Assembly: GCA_903772945.1 (NCBI GenBank)
Contig: CAICTM010001543.1
Location: 1 to 27,235, forward strand
DNA length: 27,235 nt
From: Seminavis robusta
Lineage: Eukaryota; Bacillariophyta; Bacillariophyceae; Naviculales; Naviculaceae
Direction: 5' to 3'
The notes under the pieces were generated by a model that saw only the letters and a list, made by a program, of their open reading frames with translations, was not told the DNA's origin and made no database searches. Shown here piece by piece: positions 8,290-17,686 of the stretch. Position 1 is the stretch's first letter, and each line of letters begins with the position of its first letter. Position numbers and translations under genes: made by a program.

Positions 8290-8925
8290 GCAAAATTAGC
8301 GGAAGAGTGCAAGGCACCATCGGCATCCCAGAAGAACGACGGTAGCTCATGCCAGCAGGGACACGAGAGCACGCATGCAGAGGTGGCGGGCCCGAAGAAT
8401 AGCTAGGCTGAGCCGAGCATTAACGTAGCCACGCACCACTGAGTAAGGCGTCCCATGCAGAGCAAAGGGAAATACGTTTGCGATGCCTCAGCTTCGCCCC
8501 AAGGAGACCATCACAGAACAACAAACGGAGTAAAGTGGCGCGTTGGGAAAGACAGGCGTCGAGATACTTGCGTTTCTTGTCACGTTCGCCATTGCGAAGG
8601 ACCTTGTCAGGATCCTTGCGACAGTGAGAAGCAGCATCAAGATTGATGACACGAACATCAATTATGCCGTCAGTTCCGCGTTGCCAGAGGCCACGGATAA
8701 GGAGATCACCTCGTTCCTCGGATGGGGTGAGAACTACAGGAAAGTCGCTGGAAGGCGAAGCATCCGTAGCTGCAGAGCGACTAAGTTGGATACGGGGTTC
8801 GTAGTTAGTTGTACCAGTAGTCCACATCCCTGGGGTCGTATCTTTCGAAATGCCTGTAAAGATTTGATGCTCGTTCATGGCGGAGGCGCTCCAACTCCTT
8901 CGTTTGACATAAAAGTACAAAAAGG
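8290..8925 (-). pseudogene. Frameshifted C-terminal relic of a reverse-transcriptase-type retroelement
   Basis: The longest surviving frame (8420-8920) reads ERGDLLIRGLWQRGTDGIID, then VRVINLDA, DPDKVLRNGERDKKRKYL and DACLSQR. I recognise this block from the C-terminal region of a reverse-transcriptase-like protein repeated widely in diatom genomes. Homology then jumps frames: a second frame shows RHFTPFVV, and a third reads YSVVRGYVNARLSLAILRA followed by RHLCMRAL. A WDADGAL block, near 8320-8340, looks like the end. At least two frameshifts are needed, so this is a dead copy. The polymerase domain itself is not visible, so the remnant is 5'-truncated. It lies about 100 bp from the MULE end; nothing shows that the two elements are related. 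Confidence 0.7.
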
Positions 8926-9287
8926 GATCGCCTCGTGCGTGGGACTTAAAAAGGGCCTTCTACATACATGTAACCAAAACCAAAACAAAGCGCGAAAGTG
9001 GCACCAGGTACTACCGCTTCTGTAACAGCCACCACAACAGCCAGGCCAAGACGCTGCCGTACTCTTTCCGCATCCTGTTTCGGTTTTAGTTGGAACACTG
9101 AGTCATTCTGCGAAGTATGATCGTGGAGCCTCACTCTGTATGCCATACTTAAATACATGATCCGCCAGATAGCTGGAAACAGAAACCAAACAAGCTACTA
9201 GTGAAATAACTTTAGATCGATTCTTTAGTTGTGCTACAGTACCATCGCGAGTTCGCTTCGTGCCCATATCGCCCGACCTGCTGGCTA
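8926..9287. other. Stretch without a supported gene, downstream of the C11 peptidase
   Basis: It holds the 3' flank of the minus-strand peptidase. A 70-codon minus-strand ORF (8946-9158) has a hydrophobic segment, AVVVAVTEAVVPGATFALCF, but no homology I recognise and no support beyond being open. Confidence 0.4.
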
Positions 9288-11811
9288 TCAGATTGCAGCA
9301 AAAAGGCCCACTACCAGCAAAAGAAGAGCATTTGTGAGATGATGAAGCATGCTGCCGGAAGCACCAGCGCTCTCTCCTCCCGCCTCGGCCCCAAGTTGGC
9401 TGTCCCCTCCGGCCTCTTCGGCTCCTGGTTGGCTGCCCGTTGAAGCAGAACGGGTGGGGCGGTAGACATCGTAGCGGCGGATCTCTGGTCCTCTTTCCTG
9501 GTTTCCGTGGTCAAATGCATATACATTAACCATCACAGCATCGGTGGCAGGGATCACACGAAAGACAGAAGACGTGTTGGTTGTGAGAATATTGTAGTTC
9601 AGTTCTGTGGACCAGTCAATGACAGTCTGGTTGAAGCCTCCGGGAAGAACTGTAAGATTACGATCTTGGATAAAAGCATCAATGTACACCATTGGCATGA
9701 GCATACCACCATTTTCCCTTGGCTGCTCGAAGTATGTATTTCCATCATTGATGAAGAGTGAAAGGTTGTCGTTGATTCGTCCTTCTGTTTCGTTGACAGA
9801 GAAAAGCAAATAGCTGAAGACTGCACCCTGATCCGCCCAGTATTCAAAGTCAAAGAATAGGTAGTCTAAAAAGCCCAACCGAGAGACTTCTTCACGCTTG
9901 TCTTCTGGGAAATACATAGCATGAACACGTTTGGAACCATCACCTCCGTCAGAAACATAGAGTGCCTCAAACTGATCAATGCCACTGATGTTCAGAAAGT
10001 AGAAGTTTTGATCCCAGGAAGTGGTAAAGTTGGACCCAGAGTATTCGCCAATCAAATCGCCACCTTTGAGGTACAAGTATTCTGTACTGTTAGGTGTGTA
10101 GCCACGGGATTCAAGCACGGGCTTGAGGGGAGTACTGAGGTCGATTGCATACTCAATCACCATCTGATCGACCAAAGGTCCAATTTCGGCATTGACTTCA
10201 AATAGTTCAGTCTCCAGGTTGAGGGTGCCTGTATCACCATAGATGAGGACGTTGGGGTCTGGCATTTCAACAACGGGAACTGCAGAAGGACCACCACAAA
10301 CGGTGTCTGTTCCCCCAGTACCAGGGTTGTTGTTTTCAAGGAACCACTGCAAAAAGGCTCGAAAGTTGGGAGCAGCGAGAGTGGAATACCTGGAGTCGCT
10401 GAAAAGGATCGTATCAAAGGTTGGCTTTTGCGTAAAGTAGACCTGCTGGTTGGGCCAGAGGACATGCATCCCTGTGCCAACGGGAGTACCCGGACCAGTA
10501 CTCAAGTAGTAAAACATGTCGGCATAAGTGTCTCGTGCGGATTGAAAACTTGTACCAAGATCACCCCCAGGATTGCAAAGTTGGGCCAGAATGGCCATCC
10601 AACTCCCAATGTCCAGACTCGTGGGCTGAATGGCACCGATGGAATCTAAAATCCCTTCATAGGAGACAGCACTCGTCCTGGATCTGGCCACCGAAGCATG
10701 GAGTGTTACATCGCCTGCTTGCAAAACTGGAAGGAGCCTTCCAAGAAAGTCCTCAAAAGCATCTAAAAAGACAAAGAACTTTTGGAGATCCAGAATGGCC
10801 AACGTTTTTGGTGTCTGGTGGAAGTTGCTGCCTTGGGTTCGGCTCACAAAGGTAGCAACGATTTCTGTTGCTAGAGTCAAAGCATCAGGAGCACTTCTGA
10901 GGAACTGGTAGGCCCAACCATGTCCTGGTTCCAATCCTTCACTGGCCAACAAGTATGTTGCAACATCAGCCTCTCCATAGTCATCAGCTGAGCGAGTGGA
11001 TTTTGTGAAAAGCATGCAGAATTTGTGATGAGAAAGACGCGCGCCAGTACCGTAGCGAGCCACAACCAAAATAAATAAACCGTACCTGCTCCAAAGGCAA
11101 GCATATTGCAGGCATCGAATCCAAGGACATCGAGTTTGCGCCCTCCAGCAGCATTGTCCAAGGCATCCCTAATGGCACGAGCAACGTTTTGATTGGTCTG
11201 AGGCTGCAGCCTGCGCATCGCTGGGTGTTCATCTCCACCGTAGCCAAAGAATCCACCGGCATGAGATGAAAAGACCGCCATCAGACTGTCGAATCCATTG
11301 TCCAGGCAATCGGTCAAGGCAGTTTCCAAATACTCCCGGATGGTATCGGGTGAATCAGAGTTAATTTCCGAGTCAAAGGTCCGGACCACTCTCATTTGTC
11401 CGATGGATCTGTCAAAAGTAATGTAGCGACTTCCCGTGAAGGCTCCAACGGGATTTCCATTTTCGTCCACTGTGGAGGGAAGAGCAGTTCCAGAAAAGGC
11501 ATCCTGAGATAACCGGCAAAAGTGAAGAGAGAAAATAATGTAAGAATACAAGAAATGAATCAAAAAAGTAAAGAATAGAACACTAGCAAGTGATCATATC
11601 AACATACATAGTATACCCAAACTCGCAAATCTTCACTACGAATCACAGCAGACGATGCCAACTCGGCGTAATCCTGGCGAATGAAGAATTCCAAGTTGTT
11701 ATCAGCCAACTGGTACATCATCAAGCACGTCTTGGCATCAGTGCTTGTAATAGGGAAAACACCCATCAATAGTGGAACCAGGAGAAGCTTCCTCATGGCA
11801 ACGCCAAACAT
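9288..11811 (-). CDS. Clostripain-family (C11) cysteine peptidase, secreted, probably GPI-anchored
   Basis: Three exons: 11608-11811, 11086-11503 and 9288-10987, joined by introns of 104 nt (GTATGT...CAG) and 98 nt (GTACGG...CAG). Together they give 773 aa. A start at the second Met (11796) is also possible and gives a tidier signal peptide (MRKLLLVPLLMGVFPITSTD). The C11 fold is marked by MMYQLADNNLE near the N-terminus, the catalytic His in FSSHAGGFFGYGGDE (His149) and the catalytic Cys in DVLGFDACNMLAFGA (Cys200). YLLASEGLEPGHGW matches the family block after the Cys. C11 enzymes are usually Arg- or Lys-specific. The long C-terminal half has N-glycosylation sequons (NFT, NIS, NRT-like). 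It ends with a small-residue stretch (GESAGASGS) and a hydrophobic tail (LLLLVVGLFAAI), which suggests GPI anchoring at the surface. Substrate unknown. Confidence 0.9.
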
Positions 11812-12498
11812 CGTTGAAATCTTTTTTGGTGAGGTATCTTCTTTTGTTTGGGGCAGTTTCGAATTTGTGTGAGATTCTCTTGAGAAGTGAGAAGACCTGA
11901 TCGCACAGCTTTTGGAAGGGGGAACCCTCCTGGGAAGGATCGAACGAGTGCTTTACAGTCTACCGTACGGTAAAGGTATCGCTCGGCCAAACAGCACAGA
12001 TTGTGGATTTTGTTGCTTGATGTTTTGGTACTGGTACACCACCTTGCTTGGGCAGAATGCAGAATGCAAACTGCTGGATGCGGAACCAGGCCGGACCGTT
12101 TTGCTTGAGATGCTATCGATTGACTGTCAAGATTAGAGTATCTTCCCTGTCGCTGATGAGACTTGAAGAGATAGCATTCCCACGTCTTGATCGTTACTTT
12201 GAGATAAACAGTACAATCCGTGAATGAACATGCCAGTTCGGTACCGGTACATGTACAGCTGTACCGGTACGTGGTAAAAGGTATCTTTTGGAATTTCGAA
12301 GATGATGGAAGCAGCTGTACCGGTACAGTGTACACGTGAGATCCAGGTCGAGGCATAGCAGGTGGTTTCGAGGTCAATCCGCTCTGCTGCTTGATTGCTT
12401 CAAGCCAATCAAGCCTTTCAAGCCAACCACTATAACAGCTACAGCCAATTTCCCTCTCAACCCTCGCAACCAAACGCTACCGGTACGAACTACAAACC
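11812..12498. promoter_or_regulatory. Divergent intergenic region between C11 peptidase and prefoldin 4, with GTACCGGTAC palindromes
   Basis: This 687-bp region lies between two divergently transcribed genes and must hold both promoters. It contains three copies of the palindrome GTACCGGTAC (12241-12250, 12261-12270, 12317-12326), a fourth partial copy just before the prefoldin ATG (CTACCGGTACG, 12478-12488), and a CACGTG at 12333-12338. CAGCTGTACCGGTAC is repeated around the second and third copies. A 226-codon minus-strand ORF here (11793-12473) has no recognisable content and its last bases overlap the first codons of the peptidase gene, so I do not call it. Confidence 0.45.
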
Positions 12499-12988
12499 AT
12501 GTTAGCTCCTGAAGAAGAGAACGAAGCTGAAGTCCGACGAGAGGATCAGGAAAATATCAACAAGTTTGCTCGGTTGAATGCCAAGCTTCATGAAGTGAGA
12601 GCAGAACGAGATTCTCTAAAGGTAGACTGAAAAGAATGGAATTTTTCATTCGCAAGTAATGATACCTCTGTCTTTATCGTGTAAAGTATTGTCACTCACT
12701 ATGCGCGTGCTTTGATTTGATTTTTTGCAGAACGAACTGGAACGAATCGATGATGCCTCTACGGAAATCATGATGGCGGATGCGGGCAAGGTACTGCTGT
12801 TCATGGGGGGCGCCTTTTTTGAAACCAGCGAGGAGGAAGCAACAACCTATTGTGAAGATACCGTGGAAAAACACCAAGAGAAAATCCAAACCTTGGAGAT
12901 ACAGGAATCGGAGATACTAGAAAAACAGGATGCATTGAAAAAGATTCTCTATGGGCGCTTTGGAAAGTCCATTCAATTGGAGGAATAA
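12499..12988 (+). CDS. PFDN4: Prefoldin subunit 4
   Basis: Two exons, 12499-12621 and 12731-12988, are separated by a 109-nt intron (GTAGAC...TTTTTTGCAG) in phase 0 and give 126 aa, close to the usual 120-135. The start ATG sits in a good context (ACAAACCATG). The family signature REDQENINKFARLNAKLHEV begins the N-terminal coiled coil (about residues 13-50). NELERIDDASTEIMMAD begins the turn into the beta-hairpins (VLLFMGGAFFETSEEEA). The C-terminal coil runs from about residue 83, with YGRFGKSIQLEE at the end, as in other PFDN4 proteins. It is a beta-type subunit of the cytosolic hexamer that passes nascent actin and tubulin to the CCT chaperonin. It would be a housekeeping gene, unrelated to its neighbours except for the shared divergent promoter region. 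Confidence 0.95.
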
Positions 12989-13093
12989 ATGACAAAAACT
13001 GAACCAAATTTAAAATATGGATTGGCCTTTTTCCCATGCATCCCACAGTTTTGTCTCCCCAGATGATCTTATACGGACTCGAGTCGAGTCAAG

Positions 13094-14801
13094 TCAGAAA
13101 CCACAATCTACAATGTGGTGCTTGTTCTCAGTAGAAATGCCTGATCTGGAATTGCATTGGTAGCTTGTATCCAAGGACACGATATAGTGAAACCAATAGG
13201 TAGGCAAGTACAACATGTCCCCGGCCTTCAAGATGATTTCGTTCGCCTGGACTCTTGTAATAGGTCGCTTCTCCGACGATGCTTTGGCTTCGAGGTGTAT
13301 TCGTGTCCAATCCACTTTGGAGTGCCTCGAGTTTGGTTTCCCCTTCGGATGCAACTCCATGTTATTACATTGGTCAGGGTGTGCCTGCGAAGGTGCAAAG
13401 GCAAGTCCACAATTAGATCGAACGACTAGAATAGCAGACATGCACCATCTCAGTCACTCTACCTGGTACTTACCAGAATGTATCTGTGGTAGAGCCCCAA
13501 GATGACAGATACAAGAATCCAAAACAATCAACCAAATACCAGAACCATTCTCGGCCAGTGTGAGCAGGCAACAATCTACAGCAACAAGGAACCTAACTGT
13601 TGGGGCTTACCGGCGCATTCCGCCCATCACAACTATGAAGTTGTTGTGTCCGTCAAAATGTGACTCTGCCGCAATTCCCTTCATACCAAACCTGTAACAG
13701 AGTGTTGTGTGTTTTATCGAGCGGGCAAGATTAGATTTGGATACTGGTATGATATCAGACACTCGATCCGGAGTGGCGACAACTCAAGGTCGCAGTGACA
13801 ACCAATACAAACCTGCAGTTGATACCACGATGTTCCTTCGGTGAAAGCATTGTGAAGGTCTCACCCAGGGATGGGTCGAAGAATGGAAGTTCCTCGTACA
13901 GGTAAGCTGTCTCTTCCAGCATGGCACTCAAGCGAAAATACCATGGTTTTTCATCCTCTCCGTTGTGCGGTTGCCGTTGACCCAGCTCTGTTGCAGCCTT
14001 TAGCCACCTTGTGTACAGTGGTGTCAATTCATCACTTGTTCGTGTTCTTGTTGTCGCTTGCTGTTGAGATGCACTATTCCTTGTCAATAGCTCTTCCATG
14101 TATCCTGGAGTGGACCATCGTTCGGTCGCCCGCATTGCTTCTGGAAAGTTCTGAACCACAAAGGGCAAATCTTGTTGTTGATAGTTTCGAGCCTTGTGTT
14201 CTTCAGTCTCCCAATCAAAAACACACAGCGCTTGGAATATTCGAGAGGGTAGTGTCGTGTTTCCAGCATTCCAGTTCTCCAATATCTCCATCAAATTCCA
14301 TGTGAAAGGATAGCTGGGCGGTGGAAGATCAGGACAGTCGTAGACGTCATATGTTGTAAGAAGGTTTGGGATTCGTTGATCGAAGACGGCTTGTCGCACA
14401 CGAGCTTTGTCGGACCATGGATGCTTTTGCTCAAACTGTTCTCGCACCGATACTATGCCCTCTTTGATTCTTGTCCTCTTTTCTTCCTCACGATGTGCTC
14501 CAAATTGCTGAATGGCTTCCATCCTCTTGTCTCGGGTTTGTTGTCGGTTTCGTATCCTTTTCTGTTTCCCGCTGTGGTCGGACCATGGTGTTGTCTTGCC
14601 CTTCGTCGTCGGTTTTTGGATCTCTTTTTCTGACCAATAAGGTGATTTGATTCGAGTTTCGCTGGACACAATGTCATCGTCGTCAATCCGTTGTAGTCCT
14701 GAGTACAAGACCAATGACACCATGAACAACATGCTCGACAGGAACAACAACGACTTGAACACCAAACTTCCCTCGATGGTTTTCGATGATAGCACTGTCA
14801 T
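13094..14801 (-). CDS. Membrane-anchored JmjC/cupin_8-type 2OG-Fe(II) oxygenase-like protein (four exons, one of 10 nt)
   Basis: Exons: 13813-14801, 13611-13691, 13474-13483 and 13094-13384. Introns are 121, 127 and 89 nt, all GT-AG. Total 456 aa; all junctions stay in frame and rebuild the conserved RRYILAHPDQC seen in the paralogue at 17687-19213. The N-terminus has one hydrophobic anchor (about residues 13-36, SLLFLSSMLFMVSLVLY), then a charged linker, giving a type II topology with a lumenal catalytic domain. The double-stranded beta-helix shows the iron-binding triad His341-x-Asp343 (ESHFD) and distal His426 (LPTYWFHYIVS). VYDCPDLPPPSYPFTWN and LPFVVQNFPEAM fit the cupin_8 N-terminal region. 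The family comprises 2-oxoglutarate/iron hydroxylases or demethylases; the substrate here is unknown, and a lumenal protein target is more likely than histone. Convergent with prefoldin. Confidence 0.88.
13474..13483 (-). other. 10-nt microexon of the JmjC/cupin_8 gene
   Basis: ATACATTCTG on the minus strand is flanked by an acceptor (CTACCACAG) and a perfect donor (GTAAGT). It supplies the last base of an Arg codon plus Tyr-Ile-Leu. Without it the neighbouring exons could not restore the YIL tripeptide, which the intronless paralogue encodes at the same point. Confidence 0.85.
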
Positions 14802-15388
14802 CGTAGCAACCTTTGGCTTCCACCACTCTCAAGTTTCGTGTTTAATCGAAGCCAAAGGTTTTAGCTAGCCAATGAATCAATCAGCTACCGCAGAGCAGTC
14901 ATCCACGAGCTTCAGTTTCGGCTCAAAATTTTGCCACATGAAGAGAGGTGCGGGCGTGCGACGTGGAAAATTCAAGGAGAGAATTCGCGCTCCAGTTTGA
15001 GCAGCCGCTACCGGTGGCTATTAAGGCATCATCACTGTCTGTTGAGGCATGTGGTAAATTGACCCAATCATCATTCCCTAAGACCAGCACTGAGCAAAAT
15101 TCATGCTGCCTACGGTAGTACTGGTAACAGCTTCGTCTGCCGATTCGAATCATTCGGCATCAGCTCGTTGCGGACTATCAAGAGCGCTTTCTCCTGCATT
15201 CGCTGCCGTGCAACCTTGGTCAATTTCACTCTATCGTTTCTCTATCTCTTATCTTTTTCTAGGAGTAGGTACATCTATTTACTTTTTCGTTTCCTTTCTC
15301 ATCTTCTGCATTGGCTGGTGTCGGAACATTGGAGGATTTTTCATGCTCTGCTGACATGGTGGCGCCGCGGCTGCTTGCTGTCGAATTA
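14802..15388. other. Intergenic stretch between the JmjC gene and the Cys-repeat gene
   Basis: It holds the upstream region of the JmjC gene and the 3' flank of the Cys-repeat gene. Short ORFs on both strands have no recognisable content. No RNA gene seen. Confidence 0.45.
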
Positions 15389-16489
15389 TTATTCGGGGCA
15401 GCGAGCAAAGTCACAGGAGGGTGGGACGCGGTTCACATAAGAGCCATCAGCGCAATAGGAAACATCGGATGGACACGCCTGTTCCTCGGGGCACAGTTCA
15501 AAGCTGCAGGTTGGTGGCGTGCGGCCTACATAGGAGCCATCAGCACATCGCTTGGCATCCATTGTGCAGCCAATTTGTTCTTCTGGGCACAGATCGAATT
15601 TGCAGTCAGGTCCGATCCTTCCCACTGTTGTGATTCCGTCTCTGCAAACCTTGACATCGTATGTGCATGCTACTTCCTCGGGGCACAATTCAAAGTCGCA
15701 ACTGGGTAGAACTCGATGCACGAATGATCCATCGCTGCAGACCCGGACATCCAAGGGACATGCGGATGCTCTGGCAGTTGCGGTTTTGGCGGCGGCAGTG
15801 TTGGCGACCGCAGTTTTGGTGACAGCATTGTTAGTCGCGTAATCGTTGTTGTTGGCCGATCGAGAGGCAAGAACGATAGTTCCCTCTGGACATTGGTGGA
15901 ATCGGCAGTCGTTGGAAGGGTCACGGCTGACATAAGATCCATCACTGCATCTCATGGAATCCATTGCACAAAATACTTGATCTTCGGGACATTCATCAAA
16001 CGAACAGTCTGGCCCACTTCTTCCGACAGTATCTCCGTTTGGACAAAGCTTGACGTCCAAAGTGCATGGTACAGGGATTGTGGATTCCGGGCATGGGAAG
16101 AAGTTACAGTTGTTTTCGAAATCCCTGCCTACAGTCTCACCGTTGGGGCAAACGTGCAATTCCTTTGTACATTTCACGTTGCTTGCAGCGCTTGCTTTAT
16201 CCTTTGAGGGTTGTCCTTCGTTCTGCTTGTTCAATAATACTATTGGCACAGTAATACATGTAGCCAGCATTGCAATGAAAGCAAAACCAATCAGGAATCT
16301 ATTGCGGCGGGTGTTATCCTTGGGAACGCTGCTGGAATCCTCAGCAGATGTCGCAGCTGCGTTCTGTTCCGGAGAACCATTAGGGACCTCAACGCTGCTG
16401 GTCTCGGTGTTTTTGCTTGCCTCCGGAGCCTCAGCTACGTTTGTGTCTGTGTTTTCGTTGGTTTCGTCGATTTTTGTTGGTTCCATCAT
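15389..16489 (-). CDS. Type II membrane protein with seven four-cysteine repeats
   Basis: 366 aa, intronless. Residues 1-60 are Glu/Asn/Thr-rich and disordered. Residues 64-86 (FLIGFAFIAMLATCITVPIVLL) form one membrane segment after RRNR, giving an extracellular or lumenal C-terminus. The ectodomain is seven repeats of about 28 residues with the pattern C-x-x-D-x-x-x-C-x-DG-x-x-V-x-R-x-x-P-x-C-x-F-x-x-CP. They lie near residues 107-135, 142-169, 174-202, 244-272, 275-303, 308-336 and 339-366. A 40-residue Ala/Asn/Thr linker separates repeat 3 from 4. Each repeat probably folds around two disulphides. The last ends CPE right at the stop. I do not recognise a named family with certainty; similar repeats occur in algal and large-DNA-virus proteins as I remember them. 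Function unknown; adhesion or inhibitor-like roles are guesses. Confidence 0.85.
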   Translation of the reverse strand: MMEPTKIDETNENTDTNVAEAPEASKNTETSSVEVPNGSPEQNAAATSAEDSSSVPKDNTRRNRFLIGFAFIAMLATCITVPIVLLNKQNEGQPSKDKASAASNVKCTKELHVCPNGETVGRDFENNCNFFPCPESTIPVPCTLDVKLCPNGDTVGRSGPDCSFDECPEDQVFCAMDSMRCSDGSYVSRDPSNDCRFHQCPEGTIVLASRSANNNDYATNNAVTKTAVANTAAAKTATARASACPLDVRVCSDGSFVHRVLPSCDFELCPEEVACTYDVKVCRDGITTVGRIGPDCKFDLCPEEQIGCTMDAKRCADGSYVGRTPPTCSFELCPEEQACPSDVSYCADGSYVNRVPPSCDFARCPE

Positions 16490-17686
16490 TGTCTCTTATC
16501 TATGTCGTCTGGGCTTGCTGGTGTTCGTTGCTTTGTTCACTTTTTTGATTTGTGAGGAGTTCTTGCTGGAGAGGAAGAGTGCGGAACGTTGGAGGGTGGG
16601 GAACATACGAGTTCTTTGTGATCATGCTTCAACTGTGAATCAAAGTCTCCCGAATTGTCGTCTTAATTAACAATAGTTTCCTCAACGCATCATCGAGGGA
16701 TCGTGGGAGTGATAGGTGCCCTCGTTAGTCGCGGCAGATTGCTTGTCTTTTGTCCTTTCCCTTTGCTGGTTCCTAGTCCGTTGCACGATAACGATGGTCC
16801 AGCAGTTGCCGGCTAAGAAGGTGAAGGCGGGAATTGCGAAGTCAGAAACAGTCTCCCTCTGTATGAAGTGCGGTAGCAACATGAGTGCTTTTTAACTGAG
16901 TTCGTTTCGTAAACATCCGTACAATCTTCCAAGGAGTCTTGTCAAACATTGTTGGATTCTGTAGAGCACGTTGTCGACTGCTTCATGCTTGTTACCACAA
17001 AACTGAACGCAATTTATGACCTCTTCCGAGAATCAATCAAATAATCTAGCTTGCTAGAAATCTGGCTGTGGTAAGTGCGTGCAGTCATCTACCGTACCAA
17101 TGCTGCTGACCTACATACAATAAATGGCACGCTGGCTCACCGAGTGCCTCAGTTCAAGCTGTTACATGTAGCGCATATCCGACACACTCATTAGAACCAA
17201 AGCAGACAAGAATGTGGCTTTTGCCCGTCACGCAACACACCAGAACTTGCTTCAAAACTAGCTGAGCTGTGGAGCTGCCCAAGAGCCTCATGATAAAACC
17301 CGTCTTTATTTGTTTCCAAAACACAGCACGAAGAGCCAGCCATAGCCTCCAATCTTCACGGCAAGTCTACAGCTGAAGGTCTAGTGTCGAAGGGGAAAAT
17401 GGCTGACAAGGTTCGTGCAAATAGCAAATACGAATATTGCACACTCGCAACAACCAAGAGGACGCCACACAAGTTCTAACTCTCGGGACATCCCCCAAAT
17501 AACCTTCGTGAGCTCTCTTACTAGCTAGCTCATCACAACAGAATTCAAACTACCAAACTTGTTTCCTAGCTAGTTACATACGGCATCGCTCTGTATCTTT
17601 GCAGCTAAGGTACAGCAGTGAAAACCTAAAACTAAACCACCGCCAATGTGGTTGTGTCGTTCTTGTTGCTTCTATTGATGTCGACC
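16490..17686. other. 1.2-kb intergenic stretch without a supported gene
   Basis: It lies upstream of the Cys-repeat gene and downstream of the second JmjC gene. A 66-codon minus-strand ORF (16682-16882) has no signal peptide, domain or homology I can see. No palindrome array, RNA gene or transposon motif was found. Confidence 0.45.

Noticed and set aside
8946..9158. 70-codon hydrophobic minus-strand ORF
   Set aside because: Short, no recognisable homology, and lies between a relic and a gene 3' end; openness alone is not enough.
11793..12473. 226-codon minus-strand ORF upstream of the C11 peptidase
   Set aside because: It overlaps the peptidase start, crosses a promoter-like region full of palindromes, and its composition shows no domain, signal peptide or conserved motif.
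16050..16670. 206-codon plus-strand ORF
   Set aside because: It mostly overlaps the Cys-repeat membrane gene in antisense; its hydrophobic stretches are the complement of that gene.
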